A stretch of DNA of 23,648 bases from Smittium culicis (taxonomy: Eukaryota; Kickxellomycota; Harpellomycetes; Harpellales; Legeriomycetaceae), in the NCBI GenBank assembly GCA_001970855.1, contig LSSN01005323.1, positions 1-23,648 on the forward strand, given 5' to 3'. The translations under genes and the position numbers were made by a program. A model generated the notes under the pieces. It did no database searches and had not been told where the DNA came from. It was given only the letters and a program-made list of their open reading frames with translations. Shown piece after piece: positions 1-9,997 of this stretch. The stretch's first letter is position 1; the number at the start of each line of letters is the position of its first letter.

Positions 1-344
1 AAATTTTAAAAATTACCTTGATTTATCCCAAACGTATATTATGTCTTTATATTTGAGTATAATAGAGAATTCGAATTTCACAAGTTTGAAATCAATATAA
101 TAAATGAAAATTATATGAAATCTTTTATATTGAAATTTATTATAGTACCTATTTAAAACATGTATATATTTTTTAAATAGATAATAGTATTTTAATATAT
201 TAATTTTTTTAAATTTTTTCCTAGTAATTATTTACTATAAATTAAGTGTAAACGCGCACTTATTTAATCATATTTCTTAATCACAATAATCAAGAATAAA
301 TATATCAACATGTATTGGTTAAAACATAAATTTTCTAAAGTAAA
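1..344. other. AT-rich intergenic stretch, no gene seen
   Basis: Strongly A+T-rich sequence with many short A and T runs and stops in all frames. I find no conserved motif, tRNA or repeat unit here. A small GC-bearing word (AACGCGCACTT) near 251 stands out from the background but has no partner that I can find. Confidence 0.6.
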
Positions 345-602
345 TTTATTGGATAGTAAAAACCGTAATACCCAATAAAAACAAAAAATGATCACGCCCA
401 ATAGATTTTATGCAGTCTATAAATTGTTAGGCTGGAAATTTTCTAAAATGGCGTCATTTCGATAAAAAATTCGTGCAAAAATTAAGTAATTACGCTGGCG
501 TTAAATTACCGCTTACCGCCCAAAATAATTTCGGTAAGCGGTAGACAAAAAATCGCTCCGAAAACCGTTTAACGGTAATTACCGGTTTTATCGTGCAATC
601 CC
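345..602. repeat. Cluster of stacked inverted repeats (possible MITE)
   Basis: A GC-richer island in very AT-rich DNA, built of nested palindromes. TTTATTGG at 345-352 pairs with CCAATAAA at 372-379. TACCGCTTACCG at 507-518 pairs perfectly with 532-543 across a 13-nt loop. CCGTTTAACGG (565-575) and CGGTAATTACCG (573-584) are overlapping palindromes, enclosed by AAAACCG (561-567) and CGGTTTT (583-589). The left edge (AGTAAAAACCGTAATACC, from about 355) weakly matches the reverse complement of the right edge (GATAAAACCGGTAATTACC), so the whole may be a degraded foldback or MITE. No coding capacity and no second copy are visible. The structure is seen directly; the transposon reading is inference. 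Confidence 0.5.
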
Positions 603-3600
603 TAAATATAATACTAAAATTGAATTATCAAAGAATTATGTTTTTTGTATTTCCATAATTTTTATCATAACTAGTTAAAATACTTTACGCTTATAAAAAG
701 TTTAAAATTTTTTATAATTGAACTAAATCTGATTAAAGTTATAATAATTTTATTTATAATTTTATTTATATATGTGGAAGTGTAGAACCGCCTTAAGAAT
801 TCTTTTTGGAGTATGATTCTATACTTATGATTTTTCATGTATTTTCGGAAAATCTCTTTTTAAAACTTAACCTTATTGAGTATAATAATTTCAAACAAGA
901 CTTGGCTCAATACTGACTACTATAATGAATTGATTTTAATATGATAAGTATTAAAAAATCATATCATAAAATTTAACAAGAAACCAGAAAGGTATAAAAA
1001 ACTAACAAAACGACCATGAAACATCATCGAAAAATAGAAAATGTTGGAGGAAAATGAAAACAAGGCTAAACTGAAGAATTTAGTATTTCATTTAAAAAAA
1101 AATTTTTTTTTGGTCAATCATACTATTAATTAAATTACTCTTAATAATAAATAAAACTTTTATACCAAATTTAAACCTCTTTGTTGTTATATAAAATATT
1201 AATCAAAATCTAACAAAAAAATTCATCCAATATCAACATGAGCTCTATGAGCATACGCTCAAAAGAATCGAAGGATTTGGCCGCAGTAGCTAAAACTTCT
1301 AGATAATATATATATTAAGTAGATGTTATAAATTTTGATTTCAATAAAAATCAAAAAATCCCATCTGCTCTATTAAACATATTAAATATACAAAAAAATC
1401 TGATTTTGTGTATGTTTATATACATTATATCAATAAAGATAAAATTAGTCATAAGTTAAAAATAGAAAGGATCATTGATGATCCTCGATATATATTATTA
1501 AACTATAACTCATATCCGAATTTCTTTAAAAGTTAGACTAAAAATGATTTTAACGGTTGAATATTTTATCTATGTTTTAATCAATTCTAATATTTTTCGA
1601 ATCTTATCGATCGTAATAATTATCATTTTAAGTAGGAGAAAAGAATGACATATTTTTCTTTGAATTTTAAGTAACTTTTAATATATAATAATTTATCATA
1701 TCAAGTTTGAAAAAAGGAGAATTTTACTTTAGCGATTAATAAGTAAATTATATTTAATTAATTTATCAGCTTATCAGTTTATTGACTTTAATAAGAAAAA
1801 AAAAATTACAATATAAATTTAAAATAATAAAAACTCTACCATTCATAATTAAAAATACAAAAAAAAAATTTTAGTTTGTAATTACATTATTAAAAATTAA
1901 AATACTATTTAGCTGAATTTTATTCAAATTAACAAAGTTTATGATACTTTAATATTGATATAAATGATTATCATTGATAATTATTTTTATTTAATCACTT
2001 TCTATTTTTTTTATTAAAATATTTAGAAATAAAAATGTTAAATCTAACAAATTTTTGTATAGATTACAACAATTTAATATTATATTAACAATAGATATAT
2101 AAATAATTATTACATTATATATTTATTTATTTTTTATATATTAATATAGTCAAATTTAAATGAGAATATTTGGAATTAAAATTTAATGTAGTATTTAAAT
2201 CGTATTAATATATGTCACATCTTTATAAAATTTATAAAAATTTATTTCATATGAATATTATTAAAAAATCCTAATAAAAATCGGTAAAATTAATGGATGA
2301 ATAAATTCCAGATAATTGAAACAATTCTGAATAGAATGCGGCTAAAATTTATGATATAATATACATAATTTTATTTAGTATAATGCGTATATTTATAGAT
2401 TCATATAATTTTTTACGCTTTTACTTAGTTATTTTTCCATATTTTAAATTCTTTTTTCGTGTTAATTATGTTTAATTATATTTTTCATTATTTTATTATC
2501 CTTTAAATGTCATTAGAAATAAATTTTTTGGCTTTAAAATTATCAAGAATATTCGTTACTTTAAAGTTAAAAGATTAAGTAAATAATCTATTGATATTAT
2601 CTATAATTAAAATAATAGTATATTGCAGTTATTTTATCTATCTATTTTATAACTATTAACAAGATTATTTGTCTCAGAGTGAGTGTAATCATACTAATTT
2701 TTAACTTTACGACTACCATGCTGTGGAAAAATTCTTTTCTTTAAATATATAATATATTTATTATGTCAAAATGTGATATAAATATTAAAACGTCCAAATA
2801 TAGACATTTTATTTAATGGAATATAAATTTCATCATTAAGGTATATCTGGCCTTATTAAAATATATTTTATTTAAAATATAATACTTTTTTGTTATTCAA
2901 ATAATCGCTAACCAATTTTTTTATATATTATGTTTTTTCAATAATTATATACTTTATTTCTAAATATTTTCAATAATTCTTATATTATATCAAGTTACTA
3001 ATTTATTTATATCTAATATAAATATTAGAATGATAAAACTGACATAATTATTCTCTCGAGTTTTTATATTGTCTATAAACAGACGAGGCGTAGAGAATTT
3101 TTTTTATATTTTTTTTATTTTTTACATTTGGATAAAAATATTGAAAATTTCAGATAATCATTTCGGTATTATCAATTATTGTTATAAAAAATTACAAGTA
3201 GAGTTACTGAATAGGAATATTTCAATAAAAAAAGCTCTTATCTTCTAAATATTCTCTCACATATACGATGATCAAAAAATTAATTGACGAATTTCGTTAA
3301 AATTATAACTGATTTTTGAAAATCCATGGAGTTTAAAAAATAATTTATATTGGCTATGAGTTATCTCTAAAAGAAAATGATTAAGAAATGTTTATTCATT
3401 TAAGAATTAATATTTCTAGTTTTAAGCTTGAATCACTCGTACGCTTATATTATATGTATATATTCACCATTCCAAAAATAAGAAATACATAGCTGAGGTG
3501 TATCATAACAACAAGTTCTCGCAGTGGAATTTTCTGCGTATGAATCAAGTTTAGTTGCAGAAGTGAGATCATTTTTCTCAATATCGTTTTCGGAAAATAG

Positions 3601-5138
3601 TTTGAACATAATTTTGATAAATAAGATTTAATTATTTAGACTAAAGTTTATTTTATAGGGTTATATATAATTAATTGTTAAAAAAATTAAAACTAATTAA
3701 AATTCGAAAATTTTTTTAAAATTATAGTTGGTCAAAAAATTTTTTTTTCTGTTTTTATTTTTTTTATTAAGTAAATTGTAAATTTAAAAGTTTTAAAGTA
3801 TTCAGACTAAGGAAGCTTAATTTTAGAATAATAAAAAAGTAGCATAAAAAAAAGAAAGATTTTATTTAATTACTATCCTTTTATTTTGTTAATTTTATTA
3901 GGGTTTTAAGGTTTATTTTTAATAAACTTGTACTTTAATATTATCAATTTTCTAAAAAAAATCGACAATCTTAAGCAAGGCATTTTATATGTAGTTATTT
4001 ATATAGAAAAAAATACCTGTGGTATTTTTAATTTTTCTTTTTTTTATGTCTACTGTTGTTGTTTGACTAGGCTAGATTTTGGTTGTATCTTTTAAATAGT
4101 TAAATTGAAGCTCTATTTATTATTATTATTTCTTTTCTTTTTGATCTGATGTTATTAGTACACTCGTTAAAAAACCAACTTGTGTTTTTTCTAATTTCTT
4201 TTAGTATACTAAATAGCGACTTTTAAATCTTATACTAATTCTGGTTAAATAATAATGGTTGTATTTAATTAAATTTTCTTTCTAGTTCATGCTATTTTAT
4301 TATGTAACTTATTTCAAGTTTTGCTTAAACTCTTTGTAGTTTTATAATTGTAAATTAAAATTACTGGAAATTTTTATAGATAAATAAAACTGATTAACTA
4401 GCTTCAAAAAACTTTATCCTGACGAATAAAAGTCTTAATGATAAGGGAGGTTAACATCTTCCTCATCACTTCCACAAATATATCTATGGATTATACATAT
4501 TATAGAATATAAAATGCGTTTACCCAATTTAACGATTATTTGAGCTACTCGTAAAAAAAGGTTTATTTAATATCAGTTTGTTATTGTTATAAATAATAAA
4601 GTCATCACATAAATAAAGCAAAATAAAGAGGGAAAAAAGAATATGTAAGTTGAATATTGATGAAATGGTAAAAGACAAACTCAAATTTGAATATATAAAA
4701 TTTTAGTACATAAAGTTAATCTGCTAAAAAATATACAAATTTAATGTATATACTTTTAAGAAGAAAAAAAGTACAGAAAATTTCACGATAAATTAAATAA
4801 TTATTGGCTACAAATGGGAAAATTATACTCATTAGCTTGTCATTTATTCAAGACCCACATCAAACGTGCACTTTTTAGTACTTTAGATAGTTTCAAAAAC
4901 ATTGAAAAATTATGTGATCTGGATAAATAGCCTCGTCACCGATAATATTAGTGGTTGGAATTGATTAAAAAATGTTTTCTCGTGAAACTTGCATATAAAA
5001 TTTTGTAGACTGATATATTGATGCTTTATTTCTATGTTTATAAGTTATATAAATGGTTTGTAATTGCGGGTTGGGCATTACATAGTTGATTGTGATTGGG
5101 ATGATTTATATAAAGATTTTCCAGCAAAAGAAGCGAAG
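603..5138. other. Long AT-rich gene-free region
   Basis: About 4.5 kb of very A+T-rich DNA with poly-A/poly-T runs and no open frame of note. The only stretch that reads at all like protein is a 56-codon open frame at 4760-4927 (stop at 4928-4930; first ATG at 4814). It matches no family I know and lies next to a transposon, so I do not call it a gene. Nothing resembles a tRNA or rRNA. Confidence 0.55.
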
Positions 5139-5193
5139 TACAGTAAAACCTCTGAGTAAGCAACAGGTATTTTCCCCCCTATTTTGGATCAAA

Positions 5194-5240
5194 TACCCTC
5201 TCAGATAGCAATTTACCATTTTAGAGGTTTTTTAGTATTA
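5194..5240. repeat. Subterminal repeats of the pogo-like element
   Basis: ACCCTCTCAGATAGCAAT (from about 5195) is a diverged direct copy of the terminal motif ACCTCTGAGTAAGCAACA. Just inside it, TTTAGAGGTTTTTTAGTA (5221-5238) is an inverted, diverged copy of the outermost end (TACAGTAAAACCTCT). The left 100 bp can therefore itself fold back. A related motif occurs at 5441-5464 and, inverted, at 5622-5645. Confidence 0.5.
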
Positions 5241-5652
5241 AAAACAGCTAGCAAGGAAACAGCTACTAATTAACAAAAAGAATTAGCTAAAATCTAGAAT
5301 TCTAAATATAATAATTTAATAATTTAATTGGATTAATTTTTTTAAAATAAAAAGTTATGCTTAATTCAAGTGCATGTTTTAGTTACCATCTTGGAAATTA
5401 TATTTTGGCTCAATTTACAGCCATTTTACAGCTGAACCGCGAATTACCTTCTTAGAGTACAATTGACAATAGGCCAGATTATTTGCAATATAAATAGCCA
5501 ATTGACAAATAAAATTTGCTAAATGTTTCAAATATAATTTAATTAGCCTATAAAATCGCTATAATAAAAATAGGGTATACTTCAAACAATAAAACAATAT
5601 TTTTTCAATTTAAAATTCATAAGGTTGCTTTCTTAGAGAGTTTCCACCTTAA

Positions 5653-5841
5653 CCCTTTCACGGGAAGTAGACTATTTTTGGCCCACCAGATATAGTCAAT
5701 TGTGCTCAATTATAATTTTTTAATCCCGAAGCATTATGAATTATTGGCCTGTTTTATAATTACAGCAAATAATAAATTTACTTATAAATCATAAACGAAT
5801 CATAAATTTAATTTTTTTATAGAGCGATGAACGGGAAAGGG
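5653..5841. mobile_element. piggyBac-like MITE (copy 1), nested
   Basis: A 189-bp element flanked on both sides by TTAA (5649-5652 and 5842-5845). It starts CCCTTTCACG and ends CGGGAAAGGG. A TTAA target with CCC...GGG ends is the signature of the piggyBac superfamily. It has no coding capacity. It sits inside the larger transposon, so it inserted later. Removing it with one TTAA leaves CACCTTAAGGTG, a perfect palindromic target. A second copy at 13914-14104 lies in opposite orientation and lacks the CACC flank, which confirms that the element ends at TTAA. Confidence 0.85.
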
Positions 5842-5874
5842 TTAAGGTGTTGCTTACTCAGAGGTTTTACTGTA

Positions 5875-6316
5875 AATTGAATTGTTGGTCTAATGAAAAC
5901 CTGTTGAATATCATTTATAGGTTATTGAGCGAGAGATGGTAGATAGTATGGATGAATTTAATTGGCTATAATATCTTTGGCTGGGAGTTTCAGACAAATA
6001 AACGATTTTGGTTATAAAATCAGTAGCTTGATTGTTTAGGTCATAAGATTCGTTTTATTAAATTCGAATTCCTTTTAACATTAAAGCTATTTATGAATAC
6101 GCATAGTTTGCAAAATTTCATAGTTAAATGTTGAAAAAAATGCAGCTAGTCGGCGTAGTAGGCTCAATCATATTATTTCTAAGCAGACATTAAATATTAT
6201 TTTCGTATTTTATGTGGATTTGATAAGTCCGTAGCCCAATTTGCCAAATTAACCAGTCCCGCTTCCCTTCATCCGATTTTACAAAACTAAACAATTCTAT
6301 TGATAGTTTTGCATTC
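5875..6316. promoter_or_regulatory. Upstream region of the zinc transporter gene
   Basis: AT-rich sequence between the transposon and the transporter ATG. I looked for a Zap1-type zinc-responsive element (ACCTTNAAGGT) and found no match. The transporter frame stays open upstream of its ATG back to 6227, just after an in-frame TAA, and a pyrimidine-poor AG occurs near 6233-6234. An extra upstream exon is therefore possible but not supported by any motif. Confidence 0.35.
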
Positions 6317-7434
6317 ATGCTAAATAGAAGATCAGAATTTAGCCACTTTGAGTGCGACTCTGTCGGTCTTACTGACTGGTCACTGAAACATCAATTAATA
6401 GCGATGCTTTGCATTCTGATATCAGGTGGTCTAGGTTCGACGATTCCAGTGCTTGCACATGTCACAAAATACCTAAGGATTCCGCAGATCGTTCTTGAAC
6501 TTGCAAAATTTTTTGGTATCGGCGTTATTTTCTCAACATCGTTAGTTATTTATATTGTTAATTTTATTCATTTACTTTATTGATTCCATTTAATTTAATA
6601 TATCTTTTTAGAATCGTTCATATTTTCCAGACTTCTATCGATCGTTTAACAGACAAGTGTATACTACATTATATAGGCGGATTTAAAAAGCTCGCAGAAA
6701 TCATTTTTTTGTTTTCAGTATATTTCATGCATATATTAGAGCATATAATTGAAAGAAAAGCAAATGAAGTGTCACAAGGCAATTCAAGTACTACAGAAAA
6801 TATTTTGCCAGAGGCTAATAATGCAGTGAAAGAAGTTTCAATGAAAAAAGATTCAGTGGCAAAAAATTCCCCTGAAAGTGAGCTAGCACTAGTTCCTCAA
6901 GATTTGCCTCCATCTAGTGGCTGTGGGAAAAAAATTAATTTTGATTTTAAGAGAAATTTTTCAAACTATGTGCTAGAGATTAGTGTAGCCTCCCATTCTG
7001 TTATTGTCGGGTTTGCTCTTGGGTTAACACCCAGGAAGGAAACTTCTACTCTAACTATTGCCCTTTCCTTCCACCAATTTTTCGAAGGAATATCGATGGG
7101 TGATCGACTGGTTGAAATGTACAAACCGTCCGCTAGCAATATTTTAATGTTTATTGGCTCTACTATCTACATGTTATCTACGCCTTTTGGGCAATTGATT
7201 GGAATATTGTCACACAATTCTTTTGCGCCAAAGTCTGCAGGATCACTTATTTCATTAGGTGTGTTAGAGGCTATTTGCTCAGGGATTTTGCTTTACACTA
7301 CTATATTTAATTTAATTATTGTAGAGTTCAAGTCGAACAACTTTGATGAGAATTCAAGAACTAAAAAGATTTTATGCTTCTGCTCAATGTATTTAGGAGC
7401 AGCATTAATGTCCGTTGTTGGGCATTGGGGCTGA
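6317..7434 (+). CDS. ZIP-family zinc (metal) transporter, Zrt1/Zrt2-like, two exons
   Basis: A plasma-membrane or organellar importer that brings Zn2+ (perhaps Fe2+) into the cytosol. Exons are 6317-6540 and 6612-7434. The 71-nt intron (GTTAGT...TTTTTAG) joins in frame and gives 348 residues, close to yeast Zrt1 (376). Membrane segments fit the eight-helix ZIP plan: helix 1 at about 25-46, helix 2 at about 57-80 (FFGIGVIFSTSIVHIF, split by the intron, with H78 in place of the usual AFIH histidine), helix 3 at about 102-121, then a variable loop to about 193. The metal site is clear: HSVIVG at 203-208 in helix 4 and FHQFFEG at 228-234 in helix 5. The end, MSVVGHWG, matches the fungal ZIP terminus. 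The variable loop (123-200) contains no histidine, unlike the His-rich loop of most relatives. The ATG chosen is the first in the open frame and gives a normal N-terminus. Family is sure; the transported metal and the location are inferred. Confidence 0.92.
6541..6611 (+). other. Intron of the ZIP transporter gene
   Basis: 71 nt, almost pure A+T, with 5' end GTTAGT and 3' end TATCTTTTTAG. It interrupts codon 75 in phase 2 (TC|A, Ser) within the second membrane helix. Reading through it gives stops. Splicing restores STSIVHIFQTS, the expected helix 2 with its metal-site histidine. Confidence 0.88.
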
Positions 7435-8898
7435 AATAAGCAACTACAAATAACTTTCAAGTAATACTTTAGCATAATCTTAATTTCGGAAATTATGATA
7501 TTCACAAATTTTCAACATACGATCATTATATCCTTTTAAAACTGGCTAATTGTCTCGTTTTTACTCTTAAGTTGTTTCTATTACGCTATTTATTGTTATT
7601 TCCTTTATGTTAACTAGTCATTATATTCATTTTTAGCTGTAATTTATCTTTGTGATTGTCTACTTATTCATATGCTATAATATAGATTAAGTTCAATAAA
7701 TCAAGTGGCTAATTTCATTAAATTAATAGATGCTTTATAGTTTTTTTATGTATGTTGGCTGCAGCTGTTCAGCTTGATAGACAATACTTCAATTTTTGCA
7801 ATAATTTGAATTTTCTATTATCACTAAATATATGCTATACGAAAAGTTTCAACTTACACCACCTTGAAAATCTGTAAATAATTATAAATGGATAAAAAAT
7901 ATACAGCCACTCTTTCCCAGCTTCTAAGCATATATTTTTATCTTGCTTAGTAGTTTTGTTACTATGCCTTAAAATCTAAACAAATAACAGGTCAGGATTT
8001 ATCTGGTCAGAATTTTAACTAGCTTCTATTGATGCATAATAATAATGTGGCATTACTAAAATTTTATGATTATTATTATTTGGGGAAAAGTTTGATTGTT
8101 TGAATACGCAAATGTACAGTTTATTTATCTCATTTTTTTCTTTATTGAAAAAAAAGATTTGAAATAGAATGAGATTTGCAGAATAAGTCACAATTATCAC
8201 TAGTTTTATCTTACTTTTTTAAAAGTCATATCTGATTGTTTATTTGCAAATTACTTGGTGGATTTCAAATTCTATAATTTCAATTTGCCTTTTTTTGCCT
8301 TTTTATTATTTGAAATTAAGCTTTCATAAATGCATTCCGGTTTAATTCTACACTTTATTCACCCCTCTTTTTGTCAATCACTTTGTAGGTGAAATCATTG
8401 TGCAAATATTTTGTGATGACTTTTCACAATATCAGCTTACTTCTCAGATAAATATATATTCAAAGAATCAATTATCATTTCCAACTTTATATATAAACAT
8501 TATAAAATTCAGATTGAAGCAAAATTATTATATAAATAATTCTCTACAGGCTAAAATTTTTTATACGCAAGTTTTTTTTATAAGCGCAACTTTATGTAAT
8601 CATAAGCTCTTATAAATTCTGTGAACTGTTCGACTTTCTAGCGAAATTCCACACTACTGATTAGACATTTTAAACAACTTTGGTACATATATCCGGGACC
8701 TTCTTTTGAACAGATTGTCTATTAATCCTAAAATATTTATATTTCTCGAACATAATACTCGCATAGAAGTGTATATAAATAATTAAATATTGGTCTAAAT
8801 TATTCGAAAAAAATATCAAGTAGAAACGATAAAAAAAATAAACTAAATATACATCAACTGCTAAATTCATTCAGCTCAATTAATAAAGATAATAAAAT
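7435..8898. other. AT-rich intergenic region between the transporter and cyclin genes
   Basis: About 1.46 kb without a convincing gene. Short open frames at 8400-8615 (+), 8015-8200 (-) and 8670-8870 (-) are rich in Phe, Ile, Tyr, Lys and Asn and match no family, as expected by chance in AT-rich DNA. The 20-base word ending TTTGGGGAAAA at 8070-8089 recurs exactly at 23442-23461. The cyclin promoter must lie in the right part, but I see no clear element. Confidence 0.5.
8070..8089. repeat. Dispersed 20-bp direct repeat, copy 1
   Basis: TTATTATTATTTGGGGAAAA; an identical copy lies at 23442-23461. The flanks do not align beyond one further base. The GGGG core makes chance less likely than for a pure A/T word, but no larger element is evident. 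Confidence 0.35.
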
Positions 8899-9906
8899 AT
8901 GAATTCCGATAACAGTCCGGATTTTTTGCCATCTAGATTTTCAAATTCAAGTGGCCAGCTAAGCCGAAGGACATACAATCTGTTGAACCTAAAAGTTTCA
9001 AGGAGAACTATAGAAATATCTTCACTATACACAGCAAATGTTATATCAATACAGAAACCACCTGTGATTATAAGTTCAGACACTAGCTACAGAACACAAA
9101 ACAAATTGAATTTTCACGACACTTCTGAGTCCCGGTTTAGCGCAGAAAATTTGGTACCACTAGACCAATTTATTTTACAACTAGTAGAATCCTCTCGTGT
9201 TAACATGGGGACTTTATTATGTTCGCTTATTTACTTGCGAAAATTAGAAACAAGTCTACCATCAGGCTCTCAAGGTAAATTTTTCTATTGATTATTTTTA
9301 TACTAGGGAAAAAATTCTCTATAAAAAATTATAAACTGCATTTTTAATATTAAATTAGCTAATATACTTTCTATTGCTATTCTATTTGATCAATTTTTGA
9401 AAATAGGGCAAACTTGTACTCTCCATAGAATATTTTTAGCTGCGCTAATACTTTCTGGGTACCATTTTATAACAATAAACAAGAATTTACAGTATAACCA
9501 CAATTTCTAGAATTATTTCTAATATTTATTAAAAAATTTCTAATTTTTAGAAAATACTTGAACGATTCGTCACCAAAAAACAAATATTGGGCTAGATACT
9601 CAAAAATATTTTCACTTTCAGAAGTTAATTTGATGGAAAGGCAGTTTCTAGAATTTTTGGTAAGATTTGGTATATTTGAATAGAATGAATTTTTTATCTA
9701 TAAAAAACTATAGCATTTAATGTATAAATTTATAGAATTTCGACTTAAAAATAACAGAAAATGATTTAAACCAAATATCAAAACTGTTTTACTCTGATAC
9801 TTCATCCAAAATACACTATCTCGCGCCACAAAAGCCTACAGAGTTACAAATATCTTCAAAATTATACAGCATTTCTAGCAGAAAAAAGATTGATTTGAAG
9901 TCATAA
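8899..9906 (+). CDS. Pcl-type (Pho80 family) cyclin, four exons
   Basis: Regulatory partner of a Pho85-like cyclin-dependent kinase, acting in cell-cycle entry, polarity or nutrient signalling. Exons are 8899-9274, 9407-9458, 9551-9659 and 9736-9906. Introns are 132, 92 and 76 nt with GTAAAT, GTACCA and GTAAGA donors, and all joins keep frame, giving 235 residues. Residues 1-85 are a polar, Ser/Asn-rich leader. The cyclin box runs from about 87 to 195: VPLDQFILQL, then SLIYLRKLETSLPSGSQG, TLHRIFLAALILSGKYLND, SSPKNKYWARYSKIFSLSEV and LMERQFLEFLNFDLKITEND. The combination KYLNDSSPKN...W plus HRIFLAALIL is typical of the Pcl1/Pcl2/Pcl9 branch. The start is the first ATG after an in-frame TAA at 8893-8895. 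The C-terminal tail (about 200-235) is basic and unremarkable. Which Pcl subgroup, and so which substrate, cannot be told. Confidence 0.9.
9275..9406 (+). other. Cyclin intron 1
   Basis: 132 nt, GTAAAT...GAAAATAG, phase 1 (CAA G|GG). Splicing gives SGSQGQTCTLHRIFLAALIL, bridging the first helices of the cyclin box. The unspliced frame stops at 9289-9291. Confidence 0.85.
9459..9550 (+). other. Cyclin intron 2
   Basis: 92 nt, GTACCA...AATTTTTAG, phase 2 (GG|A). Two CTAAT branch-like words (TTTCTAAT) precede the acceptor. The join restores LSGKYLNDSSPKN, the most conserved Pcl signature, so this boundary is well supported although GTACCA is a weak donor. Confidence 0.82.
9660..9735 (+). other. 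Cyclin intron 3
   Basis: 76 nt, GTAAGA...AATTTATAG, phase 0. The join yields QFLEFLNFDLKITEND, the expected end of the cyclin box. Confidence 0.85.
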
Positions 9907-9983
9907 AAATGATATATATAAAACCATAAACATACCACTAACACCTCTACAACATATAATCCTTTCTCGCAACTTTTTTTTTA

Positions 9984-9997
9984 GCGCTCAGTAGCGC
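9984..9997 (+). terminator. Small GC-rich stem-loop after the cyclin gene
   Basis: GCGCT (9984-9988), loop CAGT, AGCGC (9993-9997), about 80 bp past the cyclin stop and preceded by a T run. It could mark the 3' UTR. The stem is only 5 bp, so the role is uncertain. Confidence 0.25.

Larger units (their letters stand above)
5141..5872. mobile_element. Non-autonomous DNA transposon with 25-bp TIRs and TA duplication, pogo/Tc1-mariner-like
   Basis: The left end begins CAGTAAAACCTCTGAGTAAG (5141), and its first 25 bases recur as a perfect inverted copy at 5848-5872. Both ends abut TA (5139-5140 and 5873-5874), the target duplication used by the Tc1/mariner/pogo superfamily; CAGT-AACC-type ends are common in pogo/Tigger-like families. 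No transposase frame is present, so it would move only in trans. The total is 732 bp, of which 193 bp is a later insertion, leaving about 539 bp of original element. Degenerate copies of the end motif lie inside both termini (5194-5217, 5441-5464, and inverted at 5622-5645), as expected for subterminal binding sites. It ends 444 bp upstream of the zinc transporter start. The boundaries are secure; the superfamily is a judgement from the ends. Confidence 0.85.

Noticed and set aside
4760..4930. 56-codon open frame on + (ATG at 4814)
   Set aside because: Reads somewhat protein-like but matches nothing known, has no splice partners, and is followed by frames broken by stops. Possibly a decayed remnant.
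5644..5660. ACCTTAA near the transposon as a zinc-responsive element for the transporter
   Set aside because: Zap1-type sites need ACCTTNAAGGT; the uninterrupted match exists only in the reconstructed empty site and lacks the central base.
7293..7505. 70-codon open frame antisense to the zinc transporter
   Set aside because: Overlaps the conserved transporter C-terminus on the opposite strand; a shadow frame.
8015..8200. 61-codon open frame on -
   Set aside because: Chance frame in AT-rich DNA, crosses the repeated 20-bp word.
8400..8615. 71-codon open frame on + starting at GTG
   Set aside because: Non-ATG start in a eukaryotic context, AT-driven composition, no motif.
8670..8870. 66-codon open frame on - beside the cyclin start
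   Set aside because: Low-complexity Tyr/Phe/Ile content and position in the cyclin upstream region; no support.
8880..9083. 67-codon open frame antisense to cyclin exon 1
   Set aside because: Shadow of the cyclin coding strand.
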